A stretch of DNA of 64,000 bases from Spirometra erinaceieuropaei. Taxonomy: Eukaryota > Platyhelminthes > Cestoda > Diphyllobothriidea > Diphyllobothriidae. This document shows, piece by piece, positions 22,915 to 33,112 of this stretch. Position numbers and translations under genes: made by a program. The notes beneath the pieces are model-generated. The model saw nothing but the letters and a program-made list of their open reading frames with translations, was not told the DNA's origin and did no database searches. Location of the stretch: the NCBI GenBank assembly GCA_902702965.1, contig CACRXP010000018.1, forward strand, positions 595,253 to 659,252. Direction: 5' to 3'. Each line of letters starts with the position of its first letter. Positions within the stretch are counted from its first letter, which is position 1.

Positions 22915-23180
22915 TCAGCTAGGTCCACTGTGTGCTCCACAGTGTGCTACGAACAGGGACGGTGACATGCGCAAGAATTTGTTATAGCGAAAGCTGGTTT
23001 TTTGCTGGCATCTACCGCACTCCCGCTCTCTCTCCTCTTCCCCCGTCTGCTCCAGTTGCCATGACAGGGCCTGAGACGGAGAAGGGTGCAGGTGGGTGGC
23101 ACGGCGAAAACATGCAGCTAGGCGTACAGTCACACTCCCTGGTTCATAAAGTACACTGACCAGAACTTTACACAACAAGA
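22915..23180. repeat. Dispersed repeat family D, copy 2
   Basis: Shares GTGTGCTCCACAG, GGCATCTACCGCACTC, a CT/C-rich stretch and GGTGCAGGTGG-like blocks in the same order as 54280-54560. Confidence 0.55.
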
Positions 23181-23322
23181 TGGCAAATTAGACCCCAACT
23201 GATGCGGCGTGGGCATGCACCTCGACGTGCCACCACAGCACAAATGTTGACATTTGCTATGGGTACGCATTCCAAATAACGTCTGTCGCACGCTGATTTG
23301 GCCCCTGTGGTGGTCCAAAGTA

Positions 23323-24316
23323 CAGTAGATGTGCTAACTCTTGAAATGTCAACCAAAATTTTCAAATGCGTTATCGCCTCGAAAAGATAAATTAAGTAGT
23401 GTTGTAAAACTAATCGTGATGCAGCATAAATCTATAATGATCCAGTCACCGCAGGGTGTCGGCTTTCGAAAGAACTTATTTTCGGCTGCATATAAGATAT
23501 AAACTCTGCAAAAAATGACTACTTAATTAACGTGCAATTTTCTCATTGATTTTCGATGTCCTTGAAAATTCAATTATATTTCATGGAAAACATGCATAAA
23601 AATATTCATTCTTTTACTTTTTCGGTAGAAAATCAAGTCTTCTTCCAATTTCATACTCAAAAGAAGAGTATAATTCGGTTTTTAAAAAGATTCTAATTGT
23701 GAGATTTTTTAATACCTTTAAATGGCCGTTCATGAAACGTCATGTATCCGCATTTACGAATGTGGCTTGCAAAGTTAACAATGTTGCTCAAATCGGCTGC
23801 TTGATTTTATGAACCTTATATGGTCTCTTCTTAACACCGTAGAGAAATGCATGGTTTTCCGTACACGGAAATATGCAGCTTGTAGTTTCGAAAGCCTGAC
23901 TGCAAGTGTAACAGCAGGTCGGGTTCAATATTATTCGGGAATTAGAAAAGTACCTTAAAATCGACTTATACTCTTCTTTTGAGTATGGAATTGGACGAAG
24001 ACGTGATTTTCTACCGAATAAGTAAAAGAATGAATACTTTTATACTTGTTTTTCGTGAAATATAATTGAATATTCAAGGGTATCGAAAATCAATGAGAAA
24101 ATTGCACGCTACTTAAGTAGTCATTTTCTGCAGAGTATATATCTTGCATTCAGCCGAAAATAACTTCCTTCGAAAGCTGACCCCCTGAGGTAACTGGATC
24201 ATTATAGATTTATGCTGCATCATGATTAATTTTATAACTCTACTTAATTTATCTTTTCGAGACGATAACGCATTTCGAAATTTTGGTTGACATTTCATGA
24301 GTTAGCACATCTACTC
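23323..24316. mobile_element. Complete Tc1/mariner-like foldback element, subfamily A
   Basis: Left arm 23323-about 23690 and right arm about 23944-24316 are inverted repeats of roughly 370 bp around a 250-bp centre. The left end is TA|CAGTAGATGTGC. The right end is GCACATCTACTC|TA, so TA flanks both sides, as with Tc1/mariner target duplications. Each arm holds a CTACTTAAGTAG-type palindrome (decayed on the left). No transposase is encoded, so it is non-autonomous. Confidence 0.85.
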
Positions 24317-24319
24317 TAT

Positions 24320-25140
24320 CTACCGCATGGTGCATTTTAGTGGCGGGCTTTAAGCCCTCGAATCGAGATTTCGTGTTTAAACTGTCCAGTACAGCCAATT
24401 TTCCGATAGCAAGGTCCCGATGCTTATTTATGAACATCTAACTAATCTCGCCAATAAATACTAGCCAGGACATCCCAACTGATTGGAATGCACCCAGCTC
24501 TGAAAAGAGACTGTAAATGCCAAGCTAGTGTAAACAAACACCAAAAGTCCCCAGTGCTCGTAATCAGGGACAAATGCGGCAGCACTAATGGGGTTTATTA
24601 TACCTTCCAGTCACAAATGTTCCCATGTTTTGCTTAGCCAAGTATTGACAAATTAGGCTGCGGGGTCGTTTCAGACTCTACATATTTAACAACAGAAAAC
24701 GGGCTAATATTTTCGAGGCAACATTTGTTTTTGAATCTTATTCCCTCGATTTTCCGTAAATTTAAATATTACTGGTCTGAAAATGCCATCGTTTGGATCT
24801 CTCATTTTTCGATTCCCAACAGAAATCCCAAGTGCTGCATTTCTGTCATCCCAATCCAATCAATCATGAGAAGTAATGAGTCACTTGGTTGGATACGGTA
24901 AGAACCCTACCTCCTATTACACGGCCCCGCGCCAACTCCCAGGGGCTACCCATCCCCAATTCCAAACTCTATCCCCAACCCTAAACCGTCTGGAATTTAA
25001 CGTTTAGCCACCTGCAATATGAAGCGTACTCCTAGTCGTGTCCTGCAAATCAGTCTAGCTAGTAAGACGACCGTAATTAACCTAGACCAATTCCCGGCTA
25101 ACAAGTGAGCTGTACTGCGTTCACCGGGAGAGGTGTATTT
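24320..25140. other. No gene; short CCCTAA-like tract
   Basis: Contains a C-rich tract near 24945-24990 with CCCCAACCCTAAACC. Otherwise nothing recognised. Confidence 0.4.
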
Positions 25141-25143
25141 GAG

Positions 25144-25188
25144 GTCTGACGTTTCGGGTAGTCGTTTCTTCCACCCATCTTCAGAGAC
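25144..25188 (-). ncRNA. Hammerhead ribozyme motif in left PLE repeat
   Basis: Minus strand: stem I GUCU/AGAC (four Watson-Crick pairs), core CUGAAGA (position 7 may be any base), extra U, stem II GGGUGG/CUACCC with one G-U pair, then GAAACGUC. The partner copy has GGGUAG at the same place, so the A to G change keeps pairing. Stem III ACGU is self-complementary. Confidence 0.75.
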
Positions 25189-25258
25189 TGAGCAGTCGTG
25201 CACACAGCTTTCCTTTTTATGGCGCACTTTGTCCAATGCCTGGCCCATCAATGCCGCC
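25144..25258 (-). repeat. PLE pseudo-LTR, left inverted copy
   Basis: This 115-bp sequence is repeated in inverted orientation at 25955-26069 with two or three differences. Its outer end is the hammerhead motif; its inner end codes for GIDGPGIGQSAP-like residues in the minus frame. It lies at the 3' side of the GIY-YIG ORF in sense orientation. Confidence 0.9.
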
Positions 25259-26125
25259 TATGTGGCTGCATCCGACCCGCATGTCACCGTGACCTGAATC
25301 CCGCCCATCTTCGTCGGCCGCGGTGATAATTGGCGGCCCCGATTGTCCTGCGCCGTGACTGTCCCCCGTCAAGAATGTCCGTAAAACCAGATAAGGGGGA
25401 GGTAAATTGATGTGGCGGTTGACAGAGCAGTCTGTAGACATCCAGGCGTCTTCCACCTGCCTTGCCGTATGATCATCACCTCGGCCCACAATTTCAACGG
25501 CGTCAAAGTTGAAAACGTGTCCCATTTGGGCGGCATGGTTTGCTACCTCCGACTTTGGGTCCAACCTTCGCACGGCCAACTTATGCTCGTGCATGCGCGT
25601 TTGCAGCCGTCGGCCGGTTTCCCCAACGTAGTTACACATTCCGCAGCTGCACTGAAGTCGGTAGACAACAGCCGACATCTCCTGTTTAGGGATCGGGCCT
25701 TTTGGCCGCATCATTTGCCGTCGGATTGTTGAGTCGGGCCTGTGGGCAACGCCTATTCCGAACGGCGCGAGGGATCTGGCTACGGCTTCGGAGACCTCTT
25801 TCATGTATGGAATGCTCCGCCACGATTTTGGCTGAATAGGTTCTTCATTCCGCATCCTTGGTTGCTTTCGGCTCCGTTCAACGAATGTTCGCGGATAGCC
25901 GTTGGCTCTGAAGAGTTTTTGGAGGAGCTTCATCTCATCCAGTTTGACCACTCGGGCGGCATTGATGGGCCAGGCATTGGACAAAGTGCGCCGTAAAAAG
26001 GAAAGCTGTGTGCACGACTGCTCAGTCTCTGAAGATGGGTAGAAGAAACGACTACCCGAAACGTCAGACCCGGTGAACGCCTCCTTTTCTTTTGATATGC
26101 CACCCGGGAATCGCATTTTCATCAC
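25217..26125 (-). CDS. Penelope-like element C-terminal ORF with GIY-YIG endonuclease
   Basis: The 302-codon ORF has no internal stop. Residues about 56-85 (RVVKLDEMKLLQKLFRANGY) are the PLE linker after the reverse transcriptase. Residues about 153-235 form the GIY-YIG domain: VVYRLQCSCGMCNYVGETGR with CxCxxC cysteines, RMHEHK, NHAAQMGH, and the late Glu in VEDAW followed by NRHIN. The first ~55 codons come from the antisense of the right inverted repeat, so the true protein was longer and this copy is 5'-truncated. The domain would cut target DNA for retrotransposition. Its flanks are inverted pseudo-LTRs bearing hammerheads, a known PLE layout. It is the best preserved protein fragment of its kind here. 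Confidence 0.85.
   Translation of the reverse strand: MMKMRFPGGISKEKEAFTGSDVSGSRFFYPSSETEQSCTQLSFLRRTLSNAWPINAARVVKLDEMKLLQKLFRANGYPRTFVERSRKQPRMRNEEPIQPKSWRSIPYMKEVSEAVARSLAPFGIGVAHRPDSTIRRQMMRPKGPIPKQEMSAVVYRLQCSCGMCNYVGETGRRLQTRMHEHKLAVRRLDPKSEVANHAAQMGHVFNFDAVEIVGRGDDHTARQVEDAWMSTDCSVNRHINLPPPYLVLRTFLTGDSHGAGQSGPPIITAADEDGRDSGHGDMRVGCSHIGGIDGPGIGQSAP
25955..26069 (+). repeat. PLE pseudo-LTR, right inverted copy
   Basis: Inverted copy of 25144-25258. Identity between the two stops at the AGAC that forms the 3' strand of stem I, four bases past the predicted hammerhead cleavage site. Confidence 0.9.
26025..26069 (+). ncRNA. Hammerhead ribozyme motif in right PLE repeat
   Basis: Plus strand: GUCU, CUGAAGA, extra U, stem II GGGUAG/CUACCC (six Watson-Crick pairs, loop AAGAAACGA), GAAACGUC, AGAC. 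All helices are perfect. This is the best candidate for an active ribozyme in the window. Confidence 0.78.
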
Positions 26126-26419
26126 TATTGTCGAGCTGTACTGCTTTCTTGACTAGGCCTTCCATTCCCGGCTTTATATATCACCAACGGGAATACTTTT
26201 CTTACGGCTACCCATATTAATATGATTATAATTATTCCCGCATAAAAGACTTTGGTTGATCTTGTAACATGTTTGCGGTGAGGTATATCAACCGCTAGAT
26301 CTCAAACACCTTCAGAACAAACACCTAGGCCACCTATTAAAAGCGTTAAACACAAGCTGGTGTGGGGTAAACGAAGTTACGAATGTTTTACACTACTAAA
26401 AATGTCGGATATCTGTTGA

Positions 26420-26800
26420 CCGACGGATATGGCCGTGGAATTCGATTCTCCACTGAGTGGAGATGCATGTGAGTCTTGTGTTCGACAAAAGACGGTAATG
26501 CAAAAGCTCTGTGGTATCGGTGGGATTCGAACCTACGAAGGCAAGAGCACGGCTGGGATGCGGCTAAAACACCAATCCGATGGATTCTACACTGATTGCT
26601 TGGGAAATTCTGCTTGCGCAGTCAGCTCAATGCATCAGAATCGGCCGTTTCCATACGTCGCAACAGGATGGGCCGGTAACTTAACCCACATGTGATTAAA
26701 CTCACGGGTCCCGGTGGGGCCTCGTAAATCAGGTGACCAGAGCGTGAGCTGTACTCAAGCTCTGCCATTGCTGCCGTGGGTTTTAATCCCATCGATTTAT
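26420..26800. repeat. tRNA-related SINE-like remnants
   Basis: TGGGATTCGAACC (about 26519-26531) is the exact reverse complement of a RNA polymerase III B box. A second B-box-like GGGTTTTAATCCC lies near 26779. No complete tRNA cloverleaf can be drawn; the adjacent A box is not clear. Confidence 0.35.
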
Positions 26801-27261
26801 GCAAAAATGGTTTGGATGAATTATCAAAGTCCGCCAAAACACCAGTTAAACGACTTTATTTCTTTCTCGGATGTCTATGTGCACGTCTTTCAGTCCCTTC
26901 TGAGTAAAATTGCATAGAATTGATTGGCATTTTTTTAATTCGTCCAAACTTAATTGTGGTGACCCGACTAACGGATATATCGAAGTTAATAGTGCTATCG
27001 GAGATGAAGAGCAGAATTTATGGCGGGTCTCATAGTCCGTCTACCCTCTCAACTGAATGCACGCGAGTGTAGGTACAGGGTAACGACTCAGACTTGGTGG
27101 AGCGGCCGCGACCTTGCTGATCCATTTGACGGCCTTGCGATGATGTGTCCGGCCAAAATTATCTACCTGGTAAACGAACGGTCATTTTTCGAGATCACAC
27201 CCCTTTTGTGGATTTTAGATAGAAAAGTTTTATAGTTGCGAAAATTCTCATTGTGCAATTT

Positions 27262-27850
27262 AAAAGGCAATTTGGTGAGCATACGTCTGCTTTCGATAAA
27301 TTCTCTTCACGCCTGTACATTTATATGACTATTGAAGTAATGAATTAAAATATACGGGAAAGTAGATAATTAAGCTGGAGCTCGGGTTTGGGGAGGGAGG
27401 GGGAGAGTGAAACACCACAATTCCAGTCAGCGCCAGGGAGAAGGTGGGTCTCGGCGAAGGTAATTACATGCGGGTGGCTGGCTTGGTGGCTTTGAGCCAT
27501 GGCAACTGTCGGAACTGTATGAAGTTCTTCTGTGCGCATAGGATCGGCCCGCGTAGCCTGATTATAGTCGCCTCTGTCGTGGCCATCAAGCGCTGCCCAA
27601 GCAGTTTTGGATAGCTTGATGGGACCTTGTAAATCACTCTCTGAAGGCCTCTCTGGCGTCTACACGGTGGTCTGTGTCAACCATGTGCACGAGGATTGAG
27701 CTGTTGATGTTCTTTATTTGTCCCTTTTCTAACCCTGCTGGGAGCTTAATTATCTGCTTTTGATTCATTACTTCAATAGGCATATAAATGTACAGCCCTG
27801 AATAAAATTTATCGAAAGCAACGTATACTCGCCAAATTGCCTTTTGAATA
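27262..27850. mobile_element. Inverted pair of PLE-family 3' tails
   Basis: About 85 bp at 27262-27345 is repeated in inverted orientation at 27765-27850; shared blocks are GGCAATTTGG, CTTTCGATAAATT, ACATTTATATG and CTTCAATAG in reverse. The first half also matches 695-775. Between them TTCTGTGCGCATAGGATCGG (about 27530-27549) resembles the end of the PLE frame at about 959-978. I read it as tail fragments of the same PLE family as at 0.7-1.5 kb. Confidence 0.6.
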
Positions 27851-27859
27851 AAGAGGTTT

Positions 27860-29100
27860 ACCATTTCTATCACCCAAACTCATTGACGAACCTCGCAGAT
27901 GCAGGAGATGGCAAGAGAATTGGTAATAATAATCGAGCTGGATGTGCTAATTGACAATATTCACTAACTTTCAAACTCTCTTGGGAAAAATGTCCACAGG
28001 TGAAAAGGATTGTTCGTAGTGATCATTCTTCTAAGATGCCCCAGTCTTCTACCTCTGACGGCGTTCTAACCTAACGCCCCCGACTGCCTGGTGTATTAAG
28101 TCACCGGTGTGTTCTGTTTTTCATTAACGGCTGTTTTTTCCAGTTGCCATCGGCCACGTGGACAAAAGCTGCGACTTACGTTTGTCAGTAGCATCTTCAG
28201 GGTAATCTCTTTTTTTCTGTTAGTGCAATCACTGGTCCTATCTATAATCTGCTGATTTTTCATAACCCGACCCACGTTGCACTTCTTAAAATGAAAAATG
28301 AGCTCTTGTCAATATTGTAGACATTGTTTGTCCCCTCTTTGGAGGGGAAAAGTTTTTTAAAGACCGCATGACACCTAGGTGTGTCGAATGAATCGGAACT
28401 GCCCGCCGTTGTCTAGACACAATGTCGTAGAGGCAAGTATGCTTCCCCCATCCACCTACAGAAGAAAATGTTGCCTTCCAAACTTCCACCCATGAGGTGT
28501 GGTGTCTGTGTGGAACTGATACTGCTGATGACAGGTAAAAGACATTCTGGTCACCTTTTCGTACGAAACATATTGTAACGTCCCTGGACATGAACAGGAT
28601 TGTTTGAAAATGGTGACATTTTCCGGCGCGAGGACCTAAGGTGGAGATGGCGTAGCCGCGTGTCGGTGAAGATCATCGGTGTCCCTTCCTCTCTCTCTCT
28701 TCCACCGATCCCTTCCTCCCGCACCGTACCGTAACGTAACGTTCGTATCGCATTCCTCCTCGATACATCGGCACCTCCCTCGGCCCTTCCCTGCAGTTGC
28801 CCACAGCACTGCATTCCCTACCGGTTAATGAGCTGGCATGTCGGTATCCCCTCTCCACCCAGATAGGTTATTCTACGGTTGTAACTCATTCTACCTGCAC
28901 AAGTAACATTATACGTACTTCCTGTGCCGTCTCGTTATATTATACTGTATCCCTTTGTCGAGGTACCCTCTTCTGCTGCGTGTGAATGAGTTTCAGGAGA
29001 TTTTAACGGTTCTGTTTAGATCTATCTCCTCCAGGATTTACTCTCAGCGTTTCCTTACTTGGATATGTGCTAACATTGGCGTCCCCCGCCGCTAATCGAT
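27860..29100. other. No recognisable gene
   Basis: Short overlapping ORFs only. The CT-rich stretch at 28685-28720 resembles parts of family D but is not long enough to assign. Confidence 0.4.
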
Positions 29101-29120
29101 ATCAAAATTTAAAGACGCTG

Positions 29121-29126
29121 CACGTG
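29121..29126 (+). promoter_or_regulatory. CACGTG E-box upstream of the MGCTQ ORF
   Basis: CACGTG lies 77 bp before the ATG at 29203. The other MGC-type ORF (17168 minus) also has CACGTG in its short upstream region. No clear TATA box is seen. Confidence 0.3.
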
Positions 29127-29202
29127 GGCTGGGACGATCCCGCCCACCTTACGTCTAGTACCTTGTCAACGCCCTCCCAAACCAGATTGCACACAACTAA
29201 CG

Positions 29203-29457
29203 ATGGGCTGCACGCAGAGTAACAGGGCCACAGCTGACAGACCCCAGCCGGAGAGGTCAGAAAGCAACCAAAGTCAGCTCTCTGAAAGGGCAGTTACACC
29301 GACTCCCGCGGATGCCTGCGGTACTTCGGGGAAGAATAACTGCGTAGAAACGACCGTGCACTGTAGAGTCAAGGAGTCTGACGGAACAGCAGATAGGCTG
29401 TGCAGATACCATTCAACTCTGGCGCAGGCCAACCCGTTTCCCATCTCAGCGGTGTAG
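29203..29457 (+). CDS. Small unrecognised protein with possible dual-acylation N-terminus (MGCTQSN)
   Basis: This 84-residue ORF begins Met-Gly-Cys-Thr-Gln-Ser, again a myristoylation plus palmitoylation context. It is hydrophilic, rich in Ser, Thr, Glu and Arg, with Cys at 3 and several single Cys later (ADACG, KNNCVE, HCRV, LCRYH), and no membrane segment. A polyadenylation signal AATAAA follows 148 bp after the stop. Its first residues match the pattern of the 16893-17168 ORF, but the rest does not align well. No known family is recognised. It could be a genuine intronless gene for a membrane-anchored protein or a chance ORF. Confidence 0.4.
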   Translation: MGCTQSNRATADRPQPERSESNQSQLSERAVTPTPADACGTSGKNNCVETTVHCRVKESDGTADRLCRYHSTLAQANPFPISAV

Positions 29458-29604
29458 TCGGTTCTCCGCACTTGGCCTAGTGTCCCCGTGCTGTACGACG
29501 AGGCAGCAGACAGTATTCAATCGCTCAGGCAAAAAACCAACCTTGATGGCGGTGTGAGAGGGGAGCACGTTCTTCTCCCCTTCAAGTTATTCTGTTTTTA
29601 GTTG

Positions 29605-29610
29605 AATAAA
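29605..29610 (+). terminator. Putative polyadenylation signal AATAAA
   Basis: Canonical hexamer 148 bp downstream of the MGCTQ ORF stop, followed by CATCAC. Consistent with transcript end processing soon after. Confidence 0.35.
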
Positions 29611-29949
29611 CATCACATTCGGCAACGCGTGAGTTACTTCCTTCTGCAATTTTCCCCTTCAAGGCTTTCTGTCGTAGACTCTGAGTCGATCCAAATGCGT
29701 ATCGGTTAATTGGAGTGATTGGCAACCTTCGGCCTGTTGATTAAATATAGCCATTGTGTCATGAGAAACGTTTTACGTGAAAAGTTAATACTTTCAAATA
29801 GCTTAACTCAAAGATATGAAATGTCGTATTCCTGCTTGAGACCGATCGTATTCGCCTTAGTCTCTCTTTTGATGGCAGATAAATGCAATTATGTGATTGT
29901 TCCAGATTCCCCAAGTGTTCCCCTAACCTTGAGCCAATGATTAACTCAG

Positions 29950-31890
29950 ACACTTACGTAGGGAGTGTTCAACATAGTTCAGTCCAACTAAGTGCAAACT
30001 CTTATGCTAAATCATCGCAGACGCCATCTCCCCAAGGCCTAATCTGACATGGCAAAGCCGCTTTCAACATATCTCGAAAGGTAAGACAGGTGCATTTTAA
30101 GGCCAGCTGGAAGAGAAATCTGGACGCATTTATTTTGGTACATCAGAATGGAACGCAAGCGGCAGGACTAGAGGGAATGAAAACGTCCGAGTGGAGCATA
30201 ACGAAAAATAGAGTTGGGCGAGTTAGGGCATTGTGTACGGATAAAAGTACAGATTATTAATTTGGTCCCCGCAATACCCTACCAGAGGTGTCCTCACGCT
30301 CATTCACGAACCCTGCCCCCTCAAATTCGTTTGTTAAACGCCTACGGATGCATGACCGACTGTGAAGGATGTCTTCCAACTTAGGCCTTTCTGTGAACGA
30401 TCGATGATAAAAAAAAGTATACCAAAAAGGCGATTGGAATGGCCATTGCTGTCGTTAGTCTTCCTAGGGCGATGAGACATCGAGACTGACTGTGTTGCCG
30501 TCAGACCAGGGCGAAGTAAAGATCATATTAGTTCATGGCGTGCCTTAGTTGGGCTCTATTGAGTCTGTACAAGATCTTAGGAATTGCCATACATGCGGGC
30601 GGCAAGTGTTGGACAAAGACTCGTGCCCTTGTAGTGGCCTTATCGCAGAAACCTAAGTCCCAGGTGAAACCCTGGCTACGACAACCTTCAGACTCGACCC
30701 CGAATGGAGAGAGAAGAGGGACGTCCGTTGAGATTGTATATTCTGCGCAGAAAAACTGAAGGAGGGTTGGGAGCCAGAGAAAAGTGTCTCCGGCACCTGG
30801 AGAGCAGTGTCCCAAGTGTCCGTAAGGGAATGCGTCAAATAGTCTTAGGCCAGGTCACACCTGACTCGGTCTTGAATCTGATTGGTCAGTTGGAAAGCCA
30901 AGTAGGCCAATGAAAGGCCCCTGGGACGCACGTGCAGACATTCGCGAGAGGCCCAGCGTTGCGACAGGCTCTCGGAGTAGGGCCACTACAGCCCTCTCTC
31001 TCTCCATGCCGGACGCGCCCATGTGCGGCTGCTAACTCTACTCAACCCCTTCTTAGGTTCAGAATACTGGTGTTCACCTTCTCTTTCCAATCGGGACCGG
31101 GCATGAACGTTTTATCCAGGGTCTCACACTCAGCTAAGGCTTTTGCAATACCCTCAGCTACTGCATCCGACCTAATCGTCAGTTTGCCTACATGTTCGGA
31201 CAGCCCCCCGACACGTGGGAGAAGTTTGGCCGAGAGTGGGGTATCCCTGCGGCAATTCAGTTCATTATTCGCCACAACAAAGCTGACGTGCATGGCATTA
31301 CCGCAGAGCGCTTGGAGTCCCGGTTTCGAGTGTTGCCAGCTGATGGATGACCCATTCATGCATTGGGGGTGGGGGTTAGACTACAAGAGGCTCCCGTTAA
31401 TTTGGTCTCTATGGTGCTCTAGCCCACGTGAACACCGAAACTTCTCTGTGAAGCCTGACCCGTGAGGAACAGAAGCCAGTATGTGCGTAGTAGGCGGAAA
31501 TAGACCGCTCATATTCACCAAAAACTACGCCTAGATCTCGCTGTGACCGCGTTGACTTTGTCTCAGCCGTGGCACAGGATGCGTGCGAGAGAGCGGGGTA
31601 GATGTCACACTAGTTTGATTAATTATAAGCAAATTAATGCGCGCGAGACGGTGCTACAGCGTCAGGATCGTAATGATTCCCGCTGCCTTGGACGAGTGGA
31701 TGTCGAGATGGGGGTTGTTGCCATCGACGACAATCTCCCTTGGCTTCTTCTGTTTGCCACGATCGTGCTGCATTATAGAGTTCTGGCTTCCCAGTTAGGG
31801 TGGGACTGGTGTAGTCGATCATAGTGTGATGTCAGGGGTTGCCATGGTTGTTTCCAACACTGTGGGATGGTCCGCGGTCAAAAGGTCTGA
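29950..31890. other. No supported gene
   Basis: ORFs on both strands overlap: 30932-31465 on the plus strand (177 codons) and 31359-31042 and 30815-30528 on the minus strand. The minus-strand pair shares smooth composition, but I recognise no domain. Treat as unassigned. Confidence 0.35.
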
Positions 31891-31895
31891 AGGCG

Positions 31896-32008
31896 TGTGC
31901 TATGCCACTATCCGCGAACCATCGCCCTCGCAGCCTGATATGCGCTGGCAGTTCCCTGACAACTGGTTCCCTGCCGGTAGATGCATTTAAGTTCCCGCTG
32001 GGTATATA
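31896..32008. repeat. Dispersed repeat E, copy 2
   Basis: Same orientation as 13530-13648: CGTGTGCTATGCCA, CAGTTCCCTGACA and CCTGCCGGTAGATGC in order. Followed by GC-rich sequence to about 32250 with no gene. Confidence 0.7.
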
Positions 32009-32689
32009 TGGTTGGTGGGCATGGTTGCCCAGTCATCACCCTCGTCTTTCTGGCCCCTGTTGCGGTGTCGTTGTTGTTGTTGGTGAAAAATCCTGGTCTA
32101 GTGTATGCCGTGGACCAGAGGGTGTGGTGGCACGCCTAGGTGCGGGTCCGGCCGTGCCGGCCACCTACGCCCACCCCTGCCTCCGGTCTTCTTGTGTCTG
32201 TCTTGACATCGGGTCCAGGTTGGGAATGGGGGAGAGAGAGAGTGCGGTAAATTATGCCTGAGTCTTCTAGCACTATAAACTAATTCACGCGCAAGTCTCC
32301 GTGCCCGCTGCACCTTGCTGCGCAGCACACGGTGGAAATCGTCGGAATCGACGGTCGAACTGTCAGAGCTAATCCGCAGATACGGGGGCGGCTAACGTAC
32401 GACAGAACTCTCTGTCCCAGCAACCATATACACTGGAAATCAGATGTTACTTCGACGGACGGATGCATGTAGTGACCATGTACACATGACCATGTACAGG
32501 TCAAATGGTGCGCAAACGGCAAAAGCCGAAGCAACCCGAGGTCATGATTTCTACAAACACCCGAAGTCAGCAAATGAAAGGCCTCCGTCCAGCAAATCAG
32601 GACGTGCAGACGCAGTCCCAGGCAGCATCACCCAGTGCCTGACGGGCGGGGAATGTTGAAAATACTCCCCGTTTCACGGCTTCTGTAGG

Positions 32690-32900
32690 TCTTAATGGAT
32701 AAAATCTCAAGAGCACATCAGGTTACGAAAGCCAATCTTGTGCGCACAGAAGAACCACGTTCATACTCCTCGCCTACAGTGGTCGAATGTCGACCAACGC
32801 TGCAACTCTCCGCACCCTTCCACTTTCACCCCGCCCCTGACAATGACTGCAATTACTCCCCCCTCCGCCACCCCCCTATCCCCACTCCCTCTCCCGCATT
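32690..32900 (+). mobile_element. PLE tail fragment
   Basis: The frame from 32695 reads KANLVRTEEPRSYSSPTVVE; another frame gives CAQKNHVHTPRLQW. The minus-strand PLE at 0.7-1.5 kb has CAQKNHLQAPRLQW and RTEEPSSGSAPTVVE at its end. This is the same 3' end without the endonuclease, abutting a foldback arm at 32903. Confidence 0.7.
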
Positions 32901-32902
32901 CC

Positions 32903-33112
32903 AATCTCATGAAATGTTGGCTGAAATTCTGAAATGCGTTTTCGATTAGGAAGCATTACGTAGGCGCGGTTGCCATACCGATTATCTTGCGGCATAACCC
33001 TATCATATTTCTGAGTCAATAGGATGACAACTTTTGAATACACTGCTTTTTAATCTCCTGTGGAAACCGTACTCGGTAACACATGACCACTTAAGTAGCA
33101 CACATTTTTTGT
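32903..33112. mobile_element. Foldback element arm (subfamily B, half)
   Basis: Starts ATCTCATGAAATGTTGGC and contains GAAATTCTGAAATGCG, CCGTACTCGGTAA and CCACTTAAGTAGCA, as in the left arms at 39825 and 48540. It stops where the retrotransposon endonuclease begins, so one element truncated the other. Confidence 0.75.

Noticed and set aside
26429..26695. Functional tRNA gene
   Set aside because: Only B-box-like sites are present; no cloverleaf can be drawn on either strand.
30528..31465. Host gene from overlapping ORFs on both strands
   Set aside because: No recognisable domain or splice structure; opposing frames are equally open, as in GC-rich repeats.
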